NCBI GenBank assembly: GCA_022821145.1
Contig: JAJEEE010000077.1
Location: 88,795 to 152,794, forward strand
Source: Acidobacteriota bacterium
GTDB lineage: Bacteria > Acidobacteriota > Terriglobia > 20CM-2-55-15
DNA: 64,000 nt
Reading direction: 5' to 3'
Shown here: piece after piece, positions 1 to 7,414 of the stretch
Layout: every line of letters begins with the position of its first letter
How positions within the stretch are numbered: position 1 is the first letter of the stretch
Translations under genes and position numbers: made by a program
Notes under the pieces: generated by a model
What the model saw: the letters and a program-made list of their open reading frames with translations, nothing else
The model's database searches: none
Told to the model about the DNA's origin: nothing

Positions 1-412
1 GCTGGTTCACGGTCACCGCGACGTTGTCGCTGATCGTTCCGCCCGGACCGGTGGCCGTGGCCGTGTAGGTCACGGTCGACTCCGGCGACACCGAGCGCGT
101 ACCGTTGGCGGCTACCGACCCGATGCCGGGCTCGATGCTGACGTCGTTCGCGTTGGTGGCGGACCATTGGAGCGTGGTGGATTCTCCGGCAGTGATCGCG
201 TCCGGATCCGCTGTGATCGTGACCGTCGGCATCGGCGGAGGCGGAGGCGGAGGCGGAGGCGCCGCCTGCGGCGGAGGCGGAGGCGGAGGCGCCGCGGGCC
301 GGCTGCAAGACCACGAAACGAGGCCGATCAGTATCAAGGCCGCGATCAGCCCGGAGCGTCCCATTCTTCCGGAGCCCGAACGGCCCGTTCCAGATGGCTT
401 ACCAGATTTCAT
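1..412 (-). CDS. pal: Pal-like peptidoglycan-associated lipoprotein, C-terminus cut by window edge
   Basis: Runs off the left edge, so only the first 137 codons are visible. The visible protein has a basic N-terminus, a hydrophobic stretch (LIAALILIGLVSW) and a lipobox-like SWSC, then two proline runs, then an Ig-like segment with repeated T-x-T-x-T pattern. The C-terminal OmpA-like peptidoglycan-binding domain expected of Pal would lie outside the window. The identification comes from position: it follows tolQ-tolR-tonB/tolA-tolB, with a 63-nt gap after tolB. Acidobacterial Pal proteins often carry such an Ig-like insert (family knowledge). The start at 412 is preferred over the in-frame ATG at 421 because AAGGAG lies 9 nt upstream of 412 and directly abuts 421. 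Role: outer-membrane anchor of the Tol-Pal system in cell division and envelope integrity. Confidence 0.75.
   Translation of the reverse strand, partial: MKSGKPSGTGRSGSGRMGRSGLIAALILIGLVSWSCSRPAAPPPPPPPQAAPPPPPPPPPMPTVTITADPDAITAGESTTLQWSATNANDVSIEPGIGSVAANGTRSVSPESTVTYTATATGPGGTISDNVAVTVNQ
233..296. repeat. GGCGGA hexamer repeats encoding poly-proline
   Basis: Two short arrays of GGCGGA separated by GCGCCGCCT-like spacers lie inside pal. Read on the minus strand they encode two proline runs just after the lipidated cysteine, forming a rigid linker. Such arrays can change in length by slippage. On the plus strand they generate meaningless Gly- or Arg-rich frames. Confidence 0.8.
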
Positions 413-475
413 TCCACTCATCTCCTTGTTCTGGCTGTACTGTCGGGAGCAATCCCTATTTATCAGATCGGAGGC

Positions 476-1876
476 CTATTGTGCCATGTAATTGGACCAA
501 GCGGGAGCCTCATTATTTCCCACGCGGGTCAGTTGCCGGACGCGGCTCCCATCGACCAGCATCGAGTACAACTGGGTCGCGCCGTTCCGGTCGGACTGGA
601 AAACGAGATGGCGGCCGTCCGGCGACCAGCTTGGGTCTTCGTTGTAGCCGGAATTCTGGGTCAACTGGATGTTCCGGCCCGTCTGCAGGTCGTGGATCCA
701 TATGTCGGAAGGGCCGCCGCCCGGAGGCTGCCAGGTATAGGCGATCGTCCGGCCGTCCGGCGACCATGAGGGCTGGTCGGCGTGTCCGCTGTCGGTGAGC
801 TGCTCGACGTTGCTGCCCTCGGCGTCCATCATGTAGAGTTGCGGCAACACGCTGGCCCGGGTCGAAATGAACGCGATCCGGTTGCCGGCCGGATTGAAGA
901 CCGGCGACAGGTCGGTCCCGCGGGACCGGGTCAACCGGCGCAGATTTTCGCCGTCGATGTCCGCAAGGTACAGCTCCATGTCGGGCTGGCCGCCGATCTC
1001 CCCTTGCGTCGACGCGAAGGCCATCCTCTGTCCGTCGGACGACCATGCCGGCGTCGTTGTCGTGCCCGGATAGTCGGGAAACGCAAAACCCTGCCGGTCC
1101 CGGGGAGAGATGATCTCGATGTTCACTTCGAAGTCGGTCATGTGCGTGTACGCGATCCGGCTGTTGTCGTGGGACCAGCGCGGGCTGACGGCCGTCGAAT
1201 GCAGCGTCGTCAATTGGCGTTGGTTGTAACCGTCGTAGTCCATCACCCAGACCTCCTTGCGCCGGTAGGGGTCGCTGGCGCGCGTGGTCCGGTCCGACAC
1301 GAACGCGATCTGTGTCCGGGCGATGCCGCGAACGCCGCCGCCGAGCTCCGAGACGATGCGGTCGGCGATGTCGTGGGCGAGGATCCGCACTCCCGTCTCG
1401 CTCCGATCGATCCGATAGCGCAACCCGAAGAGTTCGCGTTCTGCGGGGTCGGTCTTCATGTCCCACAATCGGAGCTCGGAGACGAACCGGCCCTCGGCGT
1501 CGACCTGCACATTGCCGAACGCCAGGATCTCCGTGTCGAGGGCGGGTGCGATCCAGTCTTCCGGGACGATATCCCGGGGAAGGCCGAACGTGCCTTCGGG
1601 GTGGAAGCTGCGCCCGACCATCGTGAAAATGCCGGCGAATTCCAGGTCGTTCCAGAGCGTTTCGTTGAACACGCCGACCAGGCTCTCGGTCTCCGCGGGC
1701 GCGCCTTCGCCCGCGGCGCCCAGTTGGAACAACGGCAAGGCCAGGCGGATGGACTGCGCGCCGGTGTCGGTCCCGATTTCGACATCCGCCTGCGCCGCCA
1801 TGACAGGCGCGCCGTGCGGAATCACGGCTCCGATCAAGAGCGGCGCTCCGGCCGCTACGAAGGCTCGTCTATTCAT
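476..1876 (-). CDS. tolB: TolB, periplasmic beta-propeller of the Tol-Pal system
   Basis: 466 aa. An N-terminal signal peptide precedes the TolB N-domain (about 45-165) and a PD40/WD40-like beta-propeller. At least five blades show the SPxW(S)xDGxxIAFxS signature, for example PSWSPDGRTIAYTW and PSWSPDGRHLVFQS. Length is close to the usual 430-470 aa. The start at 1876 (MNRRAFVAAG) places the signal peptide at the N-terminus; longer readings only translate the tail of the upstream gene. The signal begins with an Arg-Arg pair (NRRAFVAAG), so Tat export is possible but the motif is weak. TolB links the TolA/TonB protein with Pal. It lies 8 nt downstream of tonB/tolA, in the same operon. Confidence 0.93.
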   Translation of the reverse strand: MNRRAFVAAGAPLLIGAVIPHGAPVMAAQADVEIGTDTGAQSIRLALPLFQLGAAGEGAPAETESLVGVFNETLWNDLEFAGIFTMVGRSFHPEGTFGLPRDIVPEDWIAPALDTEILAFGNVQVDAEGRFVSELRLWDMKTDPAERELFGLRYRIDRSETGVRILAHDIADRIVSELGGGVRGIARTQIAFVSDRTTRASDPYRRKEVWVMDYDGYNQRQLTTLHSTAVSPRWSHDNSRIAYTHMTDFEVNIEIISPRDRQGFAFPDYPGTTTTPAWSSDGQRMAFASTQGEIGGQPDMELYLADIDGENLRRLTRSRGTDLSPVFNPAGNRIAFISTRASVLPQLYMMDAEGSNVEQLTDSGHADQPSWSPDGRTIAYTWQPPGGGPSDIWIHDLQTGRNIQLTQNSGYNEDPSWSPDGRHLVFQSDRNGATQLYSMLVDGSRVRQLTRVGNNEAPAWSNYMAQ

Positions 1877-1884
1877 GGTCGGCC

Positions 1885-2730
1885 TCACCTTCTCAACTCG
1901 AACCAGAAACGGACGCGAACGCGCGCGCCGCGGTAGTCCGCGGGCAACGGGCCCAGGTTCCGCGCCGCGAACACGGCCCGGCGGGCCGAGCGGTCCAGGG
2001 CGTCGTTGCCGCTGGATCGGTCGATCGCGATATTCGTGATGTCGCCGTTGCGTTCGATGTCGAACGTCACCCAGACCCGCGGCGCCGTCCGGACATTGGC
2101 CGGGATCCGGCCCTGGATCCACGCCTCGGAGATCCGCCGCCGGATCGATTCGACGTACCGGCCGTACCGCTCGCCGAACGCCCCGTCGCCCAGAGACAGC
2201 CCGGTTCCGTCGCCGGCGCCCGCGTTGCCGAACGGCAGGTCCAACTGCCCGCCCTCGCCGAACGGCACGGCGTTGTCCGGGCGTTCGGCGGGCGGATCGT
2301 CATCGGGTTCGTCCCGCGGCGTCGGCGGAGCCGCCGGTTCCGGTTCCGGCGCGGGCCGCGTCTCGGCCGTGGCGGGCGTCTCCGGAATCGCCACCGCATC
2401 GGGTTCGGCCTCGACCGGGGCGGGCGCCGGAAGCGGCTCGGATTCGAAGAACCCCTCCGATTCGTTTCCGGCCGCCGTTTCGTTGACGACCTCGGGCCGC
2501 GGCAGCGGGATGCCGCCGAAGTCGCCCGCGATGGTCACCCGGATACCGCCCGACGCGTCGGGGTCGCCCCACAGGGCGCCGCCCATGTCCGGGAACATCC
2601 CCGGCAGCGCGGCCGCGGCGGTCAGGCCCAGGACATGCAGGCCGAGCGATACGGCCAGACCCCGGCGAAAACGGTCGTCGAGCCGCCGGGCGTTCTCGCG
2701 CGATCGGTCATGGCCGCTGTGCTGCCTCAT
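1885..2730 (-). CDS. TonB/TolA-type energy-transducing protein of the tol operon
   Basis: 281 aa. A short cytoplasmic N-terminus with many Arg is followed by one transmembrane segment (about 24-45), a long Pro/Glu/Ala-rich periplasmic spacer (about 90-170) and a C-terminal TonB-type domain (about 190-281, with ISEAWIQGRIP and the end VRVRFWFELRR). By position it fills the TolA role between TolR and TolB, but its C-terminal domain reads as TonB/TolA-superfamily rather than classical enterobacterial TolA. It could also energise the receptors elsewhere in the window. Its ATG overlaps the TolR stop (ATGA, 2727-2730), so the two are probably translationally coupled. Confidence 0.85.
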   Translation of the reverse strand: MRQHSGHDRSRENARRLDDRFRRGLAVSLGLHVLGLTAAAALPGMFPDMGGALWGDPDASGGIRVTIAGDFGGIPLPRPEVVNETAAGNESEGFFESEPLPAPAPVEAEPDAVAIPETPATAETRPAPEPEPAAPPTPRDEPDDDPPAERPDNAVPFGEGGQLDLPFGNAGAGDGTGLSLGDGAFGERYGRYVESIRRRISEAWIQGRIPANVRTAPRVWVTFDIERNGDITNIAIDRSSGNDALDRSARRAVFAARNLGPLPADYRGARVRVRFWFELRR

Positions 2731-3143
2731 GGATTCGACTCGATCGGCCGGGTCACGATGTTGATCTCGATTCCGGCCAGGGCCAGGCGTTCCATGACGG
2801 CCGTGACCGTGCCGTGCGGGACGTTCTCGTCGGCTTCCAGGTACACGGCCCGGTTCGCGCCGTCGGGCGTCCGCTCGACCATCTCGGGGACCAGCGCGTT
2901 GATGTTGATCGGCTCGCCTTGCAGGAACAGCTCCTGACCGCGGTTGATCGAGACGATGAAGCGCTGCTCGTTCAACGTCTCGACCGTCTGGGTGCGCGGC
3001 AGGTCGATGTCGATGCCGGATTGGATCACCGGCGCCGTGATCATGAAGATGATCAGCAGGACCAGCATGACGTCGATGAACGGAATCATGTTGATCTCGG
3101 CCAACGCCGTCTGGGTCCGACCCTCTCGCGTGGTGAACGCCAT
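2727..3143 (-). CDS. tolR: TolR/ExbD biopolymer transport protein
   Basis: 138 aa, the usual size. A single membrane segment at about 20-40 contains the conserved proton-channel Asp in MIPFIDVMLVLL (Asp24). The C-terminal periplasmic domain follows (EQRFIVSINR, PHGTVTAVMERLALAGI). With TolQ it forms the proton-driven motor of Tol-Pal. The ATG at 3143 starts 2 nt after the tolQ stop, and the 3' end overlaps tonB/tolA by 4 bp. ExbD is the alternative name, but the linked tolB and pal favour TolR. Confidence 0.92.
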   Translation of the reverse strand: MAFTTREGRTQTALAEINMIPFIDVMLVLLIIFMITAPVIQSGIDIDLPRTQTVETLNEQRFIVSINRGQELFLQGEPININALVPEMVERTPDGANRAVYLEADENVPHGTVTAVMERLALAGIEINIVTRPIESNP

Positions 3144-3145
3144 CG

Positions 3146-3859
3146 TCAGTCCCGCCCGTCCGGTTCCACGATCGCCAGAAACTCCGCCTGCAGGTCGTCG
3201 AGCTGGCCGCCCACATGACGCAGCTCCACGACGAAGTGATTGTATGCCACCACGGCGGGAATCGCAGCGAACAGGCCGGCCGCGGTGGCGATCAGAGCCT
3301 CCGCGATCCCGGGGCCGACCGACGCCAGAGAGGTCCCGCCGCCGCCCAACGCGGACAACCCGAGAAAGGAGCCGATCACGCCGAGAACGGTCCCGAACAG
3401 GCCGATGAAGGGCGCGGCCGACGCCGTGGTCGCCAGGAACGTCATCCGGCTCTCCAGCTCGGTCAACTGTCCCGCCGCGGCGCGCTGCAGGGTGCGTTCC
3501 ACGGTGTTGGGACTCGACGCCCGCCTCGGCCGTCCCGCAACGTCGTCGCCCGCGGCAGCCACGAGCTCGCAACCGATGTCGAAGACGGGAACCAGCGGCG
3601 TGAACCGCAGCGTCTCGCAAGCCGCGCCGACTTCCGACAGGGTGCCGGCTTTCTTGAAGATCCTCCAGAAAGTTTCCGACTCTCGGCGAATCTTCCGGAA
3701 GAGCAGCGCTTTCGAGAGGATCACGCCCCACGAGGCCACGGAGATCACGAGCAGAATCAACAGGACGACCTGTGCGAGGGGGCCGGTTTGACGGAGCAGG
3801 GCGATCAGGTCCGCGCCTCCCTGCAGGATCCAGGCCGCGGGGTAAACCGGGTTCGGCAA
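3146..3859 (-). CDS. tolQ: TolQ/ExbB proton channel family protein
   Basis: 237 aa from a TTG start at 3859. Three membrane segments are seen at about 28-54, 140-168 and 185-210; the latter two contain the MotA/TolQ/ExbB signature (APFIGLFGTVLGVIGSF, GPGIAEALIATAAGLFAAIP). The TTG is chosen because AAAGGAG lies 6 nt upstream of it. An in-frame TTG at 3892 would add 11 residues but falls inside a T-tract next to a hairpin and has no ribosome site. It heads the tol operon and is divergent from recN. A terminator-like hairpin sits in its leader. Confidence 0.92.
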   Translation of the reverse strand: MPNPVYPAAWILQGGADLIALLRQTGPLAQVVLLILLVISVASWGVILSKALLFRKIRRESETFWRIFKKAGTLSEVGAACETLRFTPLVPVFDIGCELVAAAGDDVAGRPRRASSPNTVERTLQRAAAGQLTELESRMTFLATTASAAPFIGLFGTVLGVIGSFLGLSALGGGGTSLASVGPGIAEALIATAAGLFAAIPAVVAYNHFVVELRHVGGQLDDLQAEFLAIVEPDGRD

Positions 3860-3890
3860 CTCAAGCTCCTTTCCGAGTGCGCCGGCGCGC

Positions 3891-3926
3891 AAAAAAACAG
3901 CAGTGGGGCACGGGTCCCGGCCCCAC
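3891..3926 (-). terminator. Terminator-like hairpin in the tolQ leader (possible attenuator)
   Basis: Read on the minus strand, GTGGGGC (3926-3920) pairs with GCCCCAC (3909-3903). The loop itself holds complementary CGGG/CCCG. After TGCTG comes a run of seven T (3897-3891). This is the form of an intrinsic terminator, yet no minus-strand gene lies upstream and the tolQ ribosome site begins about 18 nt downstream. It could therefore attenuate the tol operon. Confidence 0.55.
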
Positions 3927-4027
3927 CGCTACAGGAATCAGACGAAACCGGTCCGAAAACGAATCACCGCGGCGTGTGGTCTTTCGAACCTGCGGCCGCC
4001 GACTTCCAAACCCGCAGCCACTTGGAA

Positions 4028-4033
4028 TATAAA
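4028..4033 (+). promoter_or_regulatory. -10-like hexamer of recN
   Basis: TATAAA ends 8 nt before the recN ATG, with no clear Shine-Dalgarno between them. This matches the short-spaced pattern seen at many unit heads in the window and predicts a leaderless transcript. Confidence 0.4.
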
Positions 4034-4041
4034 CGGAACGT

Positions 4042-5676
4042 ATGCTCCGGCTGCTCCGAGTCCGCAACTTCGCGCTGATCGACGAGCTCGAGTTGGCGTT
4101 CACCGGCGGCCTCAACCTGCTGTCCGGGGAAACCGGGGCCGGGAAGTCGCTGATCGTGGACGCGCTGGCGCTGATCGCGGGGAGCAAGGCTTCCAGCGAG
4201 ACGATCCGGAGCGGGGAACGCCGCGCCCGGATCGAAGCCGTCTTCGACACGCCGCCGCACCTCGATCTCACGTCGATCGGCATCGATCCCGAGGACGAAC
4301 TCGTCCTTCGGCGGGAGATATCGTCGGACAATCGCAACCGCGTCTTCATCAACAGCCAACCCAGCACGGTCGCCGGCCTTCGCAAGATCGCGCCGGCATT
4401 GCTCGATATCCACGGACAACACGAGCAGCAATCGCTGCTCGACGCCCGGCGCCAACTGGACTTGATCGACCGCGCCGCCGGCGAGGCCGGCCTCGTCTCG
4501 ACCGTCCGTTCTCTATTCGCCGCGACACGCGAACTCGAGGACGAACTGGCGTCGCTGGAAACCACCGAGGCCGAAGCCGACCGGCGCGCCGAGCAGCTCC
4601 GGTTCGAGCGCGACGAGATCGAGCGGGCCGCACCTGAACACGGCGAGGCGGACGCGCTCCGGGAACGGATCCACGCCCTCCAGCACTCCGAGAAACTGTT
4701 CGAGGCGGCCGCCGGCGGATACCAACGCCTTTACGAAGCCGAAGGCTCCGTTCTGGAACAGCTCGCGACGCTTCGCCGGACGCTTCAGCAGGTGTCGCGA
4801 TACGACCGCCGCCTCCAACCGATCCTGGCGCATGCGGACGCGGCGCACGCCAGCGTCGAGGAGCTCGCCTTCGCGCTTCGCGACTACCTCGGCCGGCTGG
4901 ACGCCGAGCCCGGCCGCATGGACCGGCTCCAGGAACGCCTCTCGCGCCTGGAGCGCCTGCACCGCAAATACGGCCCGGACCTGACCGCGCACCTGGAAAC
5001 GGTAATCCAGGAATTGGACACAATAGGTCTAAGGAACTCGCGCCGCGATGACGTTTCCCGACGACTGACGGAAACGCGGACACGGTTCCGGGAGGCCGCG
5101 GGACGTCTCGGCGACATCCGGCGAAGCGTCTCGGCTCGATTGGAAGAACACGTCACCGGTGAAATCCAGTCGCTCGCCATGCCGCGCGCCGTCTTCCGCA
5201 TCGACTGGGAGGCCACGTCGCCGCGCGCGAGCGGATGCGAGGCCTGCCGTTTCGTGCTGGCGCCGAATCCCGGCGAAGCGGCCGCGCCGCTCGCGTCCAT
5301 CGCGTCCGGAGGCGAGCTCTCGCGAACCATGCTGGCGCTGCGCACCGTGCTGACCGGGCACGGGGAAACCGGAACCCTCGTGTTCGACGAGGTGGACGCC
5401 GGGATCGGAGGCGAGGCGGCCGAAACGGTGGGGCGCAAGCTGAAGGCGCTGGCCGCCTCCTACCAGGTTCTCTGCGTGACGCACGTGGCCCAGATCGCGC
5501 GTTTCGCCGATCGCCATTCGCGCATCGACAAGCGCGTCTTCGACGGGCGGACGGCCACGCGGGTCGAAACGCTGGCGGGCGAGGCGCGGATCGAGGAGCT
5601 CGCCCGGATGATGAGCGGACCGGCCGTGACCGACGCCGCGCGGAGGCATGTCCGAGAGTTGCTCGCGCGCTCCTGA
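4042..5676 (+). CDS. recN: RecN, DNA double-strand break repair SMC-like ATPase
   Basis: 544 aa, near the usual 550. The Walker A motif GETGAGKS is at residues 29-36 after a typical N-terminus (LRLLRVRNFALIDELEL). A coiled-coil middle region follows (about 150-360, rich in Glu/Arg/Leu). The C-terminal ABC half carries the signature ASGGELSRTMLALR and Walker B LVFDEVDAGIGG, then CVTHVAQIA. RecN bridges and protects broken ends during recombinational repair in the cytoplasm. The gene stands alone, divergent from tolQ. RecO, another recombination factor, is encoded elsewhere in the window. Confidence 0.96.
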   Translation: MLRLLRVRNFALIDELELAFTGGLNLLSGETGAGKSLIVDALALIAGSKASSETIRSGERRARIEAVFDTPPHLDLTSIGIDPEDELVLRREISSDNRNRVFINSQPSTVAGLRKIAPALLDIHGQHEQQSLLDARRQLDLIDRAAGEAGLVSTVRSLFAATRELEDELASLETTEAEADRRAEQLRFERDEIERAAPEHGEADALRERIHALQHSEKLFEAAAGGYQRLYEAEGSVLEQLATLRRTLQQVSRYDRRLQPILAHADAAHASVEELAFALRDYLGRLDAEPGRMDRLQERLSRLERLHRKYGPDLTAHLETVIQELDTIGLRNSRRDDVSRRLTETRTRFREAAGRLGDIRRSVSARLEEHVTGEIQSLAMPRAVFRIDWEATSPRASGCEACRFVLAPNPGEAAAPLASIASGGELSRTMLALRTVLTGHGETGTLVFDEVDAGIGGEAAETVGRKLKALAASYQVLCVTHVAQIARFADRHSRIDKRVFDGRTATRVETLAGEARIEELARMMSGPAVTDAARRHVRELLARS

Positions 5677-5701
5677 TCCGCCCGGCGTTCGCCGCTCCGG
5701 T

Positions 5702-5729
5702 TTGAATTTGCCGGGAACGCAGTTATAGT
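5702..5729 (+). promoter_or_regulatory. Promoter upstream of the bifunctional nuclease gene
   Basis: TTGAAT (5702-5707) and TATAGT (5724-5729) are separated by 16 nt in the gap after recN, giving a leader of about 30 nt. Confidence 0.5.
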
Positions 5730-5767
5730 CGAAGGGATCGTTTCCTTTCGTTTCGTTGGGGGCTCGG

Positions 5768-6250
5768 GTGGAAGTCGAAATGAAGATTCGGGGCCTGATG
5801 ATGGACCCGATCACCAACATGCCGATCGTGATTCTCAAGGAGGCCGACGGCAACGCGATCCTGCCCATCTGGGTCGGTGTCTCCGAAGCCAACGCCATCG
5901 CCCTGGAGATCGAGAAGGTCTCCACGCCCCGCCCGATGACGCATGACCTGCTCAAGAACGTGCTGATCGGCCTGGGGAGTCACGTGGACAAGGTCGTCGT
6001 CACCGCGATCCAGGACGACACGTTCTACGCGGTGATCTGGGTGGAGCGGGCCGGACGGTTGATCTCCATCGACTCGCGGCCCAGCGACGCTCTCGCGCTG
6101 GCGTTGAGAATCGACTGTCCCATCCTGGTCGAGGATGAAGTGCTCCGCAACTCGAAGAGCCAGACCAAGAACCCCGAGCGCATCAACAACGAGGACCTCA
6201 AGCGCTGGCTCGACATGAACGACGAGGACTTCGGCAAGTACAAGATGTGA
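5768..6250 (+). CDS. Bifunctional nuclease family protein (DUF151)
   Basis: 160 aa from GTG 5768. The family core is clear: MKIRGLMMDPITNMPIVIL, then LPIWVGVSEANAIALEIE, RPMTHDLLKNVL and the signature SRPSDALALALR. The C-terminal tail (RINNEDLKRWLDMNDEDFGKYKM) resembles the UVR-like extension in some members. Relatives are small cytoplasmic proteins with reported DNase/RNase activity; the cellular role is unsettled. Start choice: GTG 5768 follows a G-rich run and gives the common MEVEMKIRG beginning. TTG 5756 and ATG 5780 are alternatives. The gene converges on cofD across a MITE. Confidence 0.85.
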   Translation: MEVEMKIRGLMMDPITNMPIVILKEADGNAILPIWVGVSEANAIALEIEKVSTPRPMTHDLLKNVLIGLGSHVDKVVVTAIQDDTFYAVIWVERAGRLISIDSRPSDALALALRIDCPILVEDEVLRNSKSQTKNPERINNEDLKRWLDMNDEDFGKYKM

Positions 6251-6259
6251 GCGTCCGGC

Positions 6260-6423
6260 TAGGAGCCTGTGGTGAAACCCCGCGTCGCACCGAGACCGGT
6301 GAGGCGCCCGTCTGGCAAGGCGCGAGAAGGGAGCATATTCCCGATATGTGACCGACGAGCAACGCAGTCCAGACGGGATGCGTCGCCGGTCGAATGCAGC
6401 AGGGGTTCCACCACAGGCTCCTA
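6260..6423. mobile_element. MITE-like element, copy 1 (164 bp including flanking TA)
   Basis: Non-coding element with 22-bp terminal inverted repeats. The left end is TAGGAGCCTGTGGTGAAACC; the right end is its complement with one mismatch (GGTTCCACCACAGGCTCCTA). TA lies at both ends, consistent with TA target duplication as in IS630/Tc1-mariner elements. Internally it is a long imperfect palindrome with its centre at CATAT-tcccg-ATATG (6334-6348), so it can fold along its whole length. A second copy at 9155-9318 differs at only a few positions. The right-end TA plus the first G of the element (read on minus) form the TAG stop of cofD. Confidence 0.85.
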
Positions 6424-7368
6424 GCGTCTGACCGGGCGTTCCTCGTTGACGACCCGCCGCGCCAGCCGGGCGGCGTCGTCGGGGCCGGCAACCACGATGT
6501 TCTCCACCCACACGCGCGGCCCCGCTTTCCGGATGGCTTCCAGGAGGGACAGGTCCGACGTGTGGATGACGAACTGGTCCAGAAAGTCGCCGTACCGTTG
6601 CGCCACCGTCTGGGCCGAAACCGGCGCGCCGCCCGCCACCCGCATCAACGGCTCGAACCGCGCGCCGTTGTTGCCCGGAAGGTGCGTGCCGACGACGGGG
6701 CTGACGCCGATGACGGCGGCCGGCGTCCGTCCGAGCGCGTCGCGAATACCGGGAACCGCCAGAATCGCGTCCATGCAGCGCACGGGATCCGCCGGAGCCA
6801 GAATCACACGTGAGGCGGTCATGATGGCGTCGATCGCGGTCGACAACGCCTGGGCGTCCTCCGCGCCCTCATAGCACACGGACAGGACCGTCGCGGCGGG
6901 ATTCGCGTAGAAATCCGCGACGCTCATCGCGCCCCCCTGTGTCAGGACGCGCGTCCGGACTCTCTGGTTCGTCGCCGGGAGGATCGACACGCCCACGCCG
7001 AACCGCTCGGTCAATTCCCGGGTGGCTTCTTCCAGACTGGAGCCGGACCTCAACAACTGCGTCCGCAACAGGTGCGTGGCCAAATCGCGGTCGCCGATCT
7101 TCCGGTTCGACCGCAGACCGAGCCGCCTCGCTCCGTCGCAGGATTGGAACGTCTCGCCGCGCCGGCGCCAGTTCCTTGCCGGGTCCAGCTCACCCGCCAG
7201 GGCGTACAGGATGCAATCGACGTCGGGGCTGACGTGCAGACCCCAGGTCTCGTCGTCGTCCCCCACGTTGACGACCACGCGGATGCGCTCTTCCGGAAAG
7301 ACCTCCACCAGGCCCGTCAGGAACTTGGCGGTCTCCAGACCGCCGCCCAGAACCGTTACGTGACCCAT
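6421..7368 (-). CDS. cofD: CofD-like 2-phospho-L-lactate transferase (coenzyme F420 pathway)
   Basis: 315 aa. Family features: an N-terminal nucleotide/phosphate loop (TVLGGGLETAKFLTGL), NVGDDDETWGLHVSPDVDCILYALAG, IGDRDLATHLLRTQLLR and PVVGTHLPG. The order matches CofD/FbiA, which joins a phosphoenolpyruvate- or lactate-derived GMP/GDP donor to the deazaflavin Fo, rather than YvcK. No other F420 gene is in the window. The start at 7368 is fixed by the conserved N-terminus; TATAGT ends 6 nt upstream, suggesting a leaderless mRNA. The stop codon is shared with the right end of a MITE. Confidence 0.82.
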   Translation of the reverse strand: MGHVTVLGGGLETAKFLTGLVEVFPEERIRVVVNVGDDDETWGLHVSPDVDCILYALAGELDPARNWRRRGETFQSCDGARRLGLRSNRKIGDRDLATHLLRTQLLRSGSSLEEATRELTERFGVGVSILPATNQRVRTRVLTQGGAMSVADFYANPAATVLSVCYEGAEDAQALSTAIDAIMTASRVILAPADPVRCMDAILAVPGIRDALGRTPAAVIGVSPVVGTHLPGNNGARFEPLMRVAGGAPVSAQTVAQRYGDFLDQFVIHTSDLSLLEAIRKAGPRVWVENIVVAGPDDAARLARRVVNEERPVRR

Positions 7369-7374
7369 ACCGAG

Positions 7375-7380
7375 ACTATA
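7375..7380 (-). promoter_or_regulatory. -10-like hexamer of cofD
   Basis: TATAGT on the minus strand ends 6 nt before the cofD ATG. No Shine-Dalgarno sequence fits in the gap, so a leaderless transcript is predicted. Confidence 0.45.
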
Positions 7381-7414
7381 CCCGTGGTCGGACGAAGGAA
7401 ACGGCCGTATCCGG

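Noticed and set aside
167-769. Arg-rich plus-strand frame over the GGCGGA array and the tolB 3' end
   Set aside because: The composition is produced by the hexamer repeat. The minus-strand Pal and TolB readings explain the DNA.
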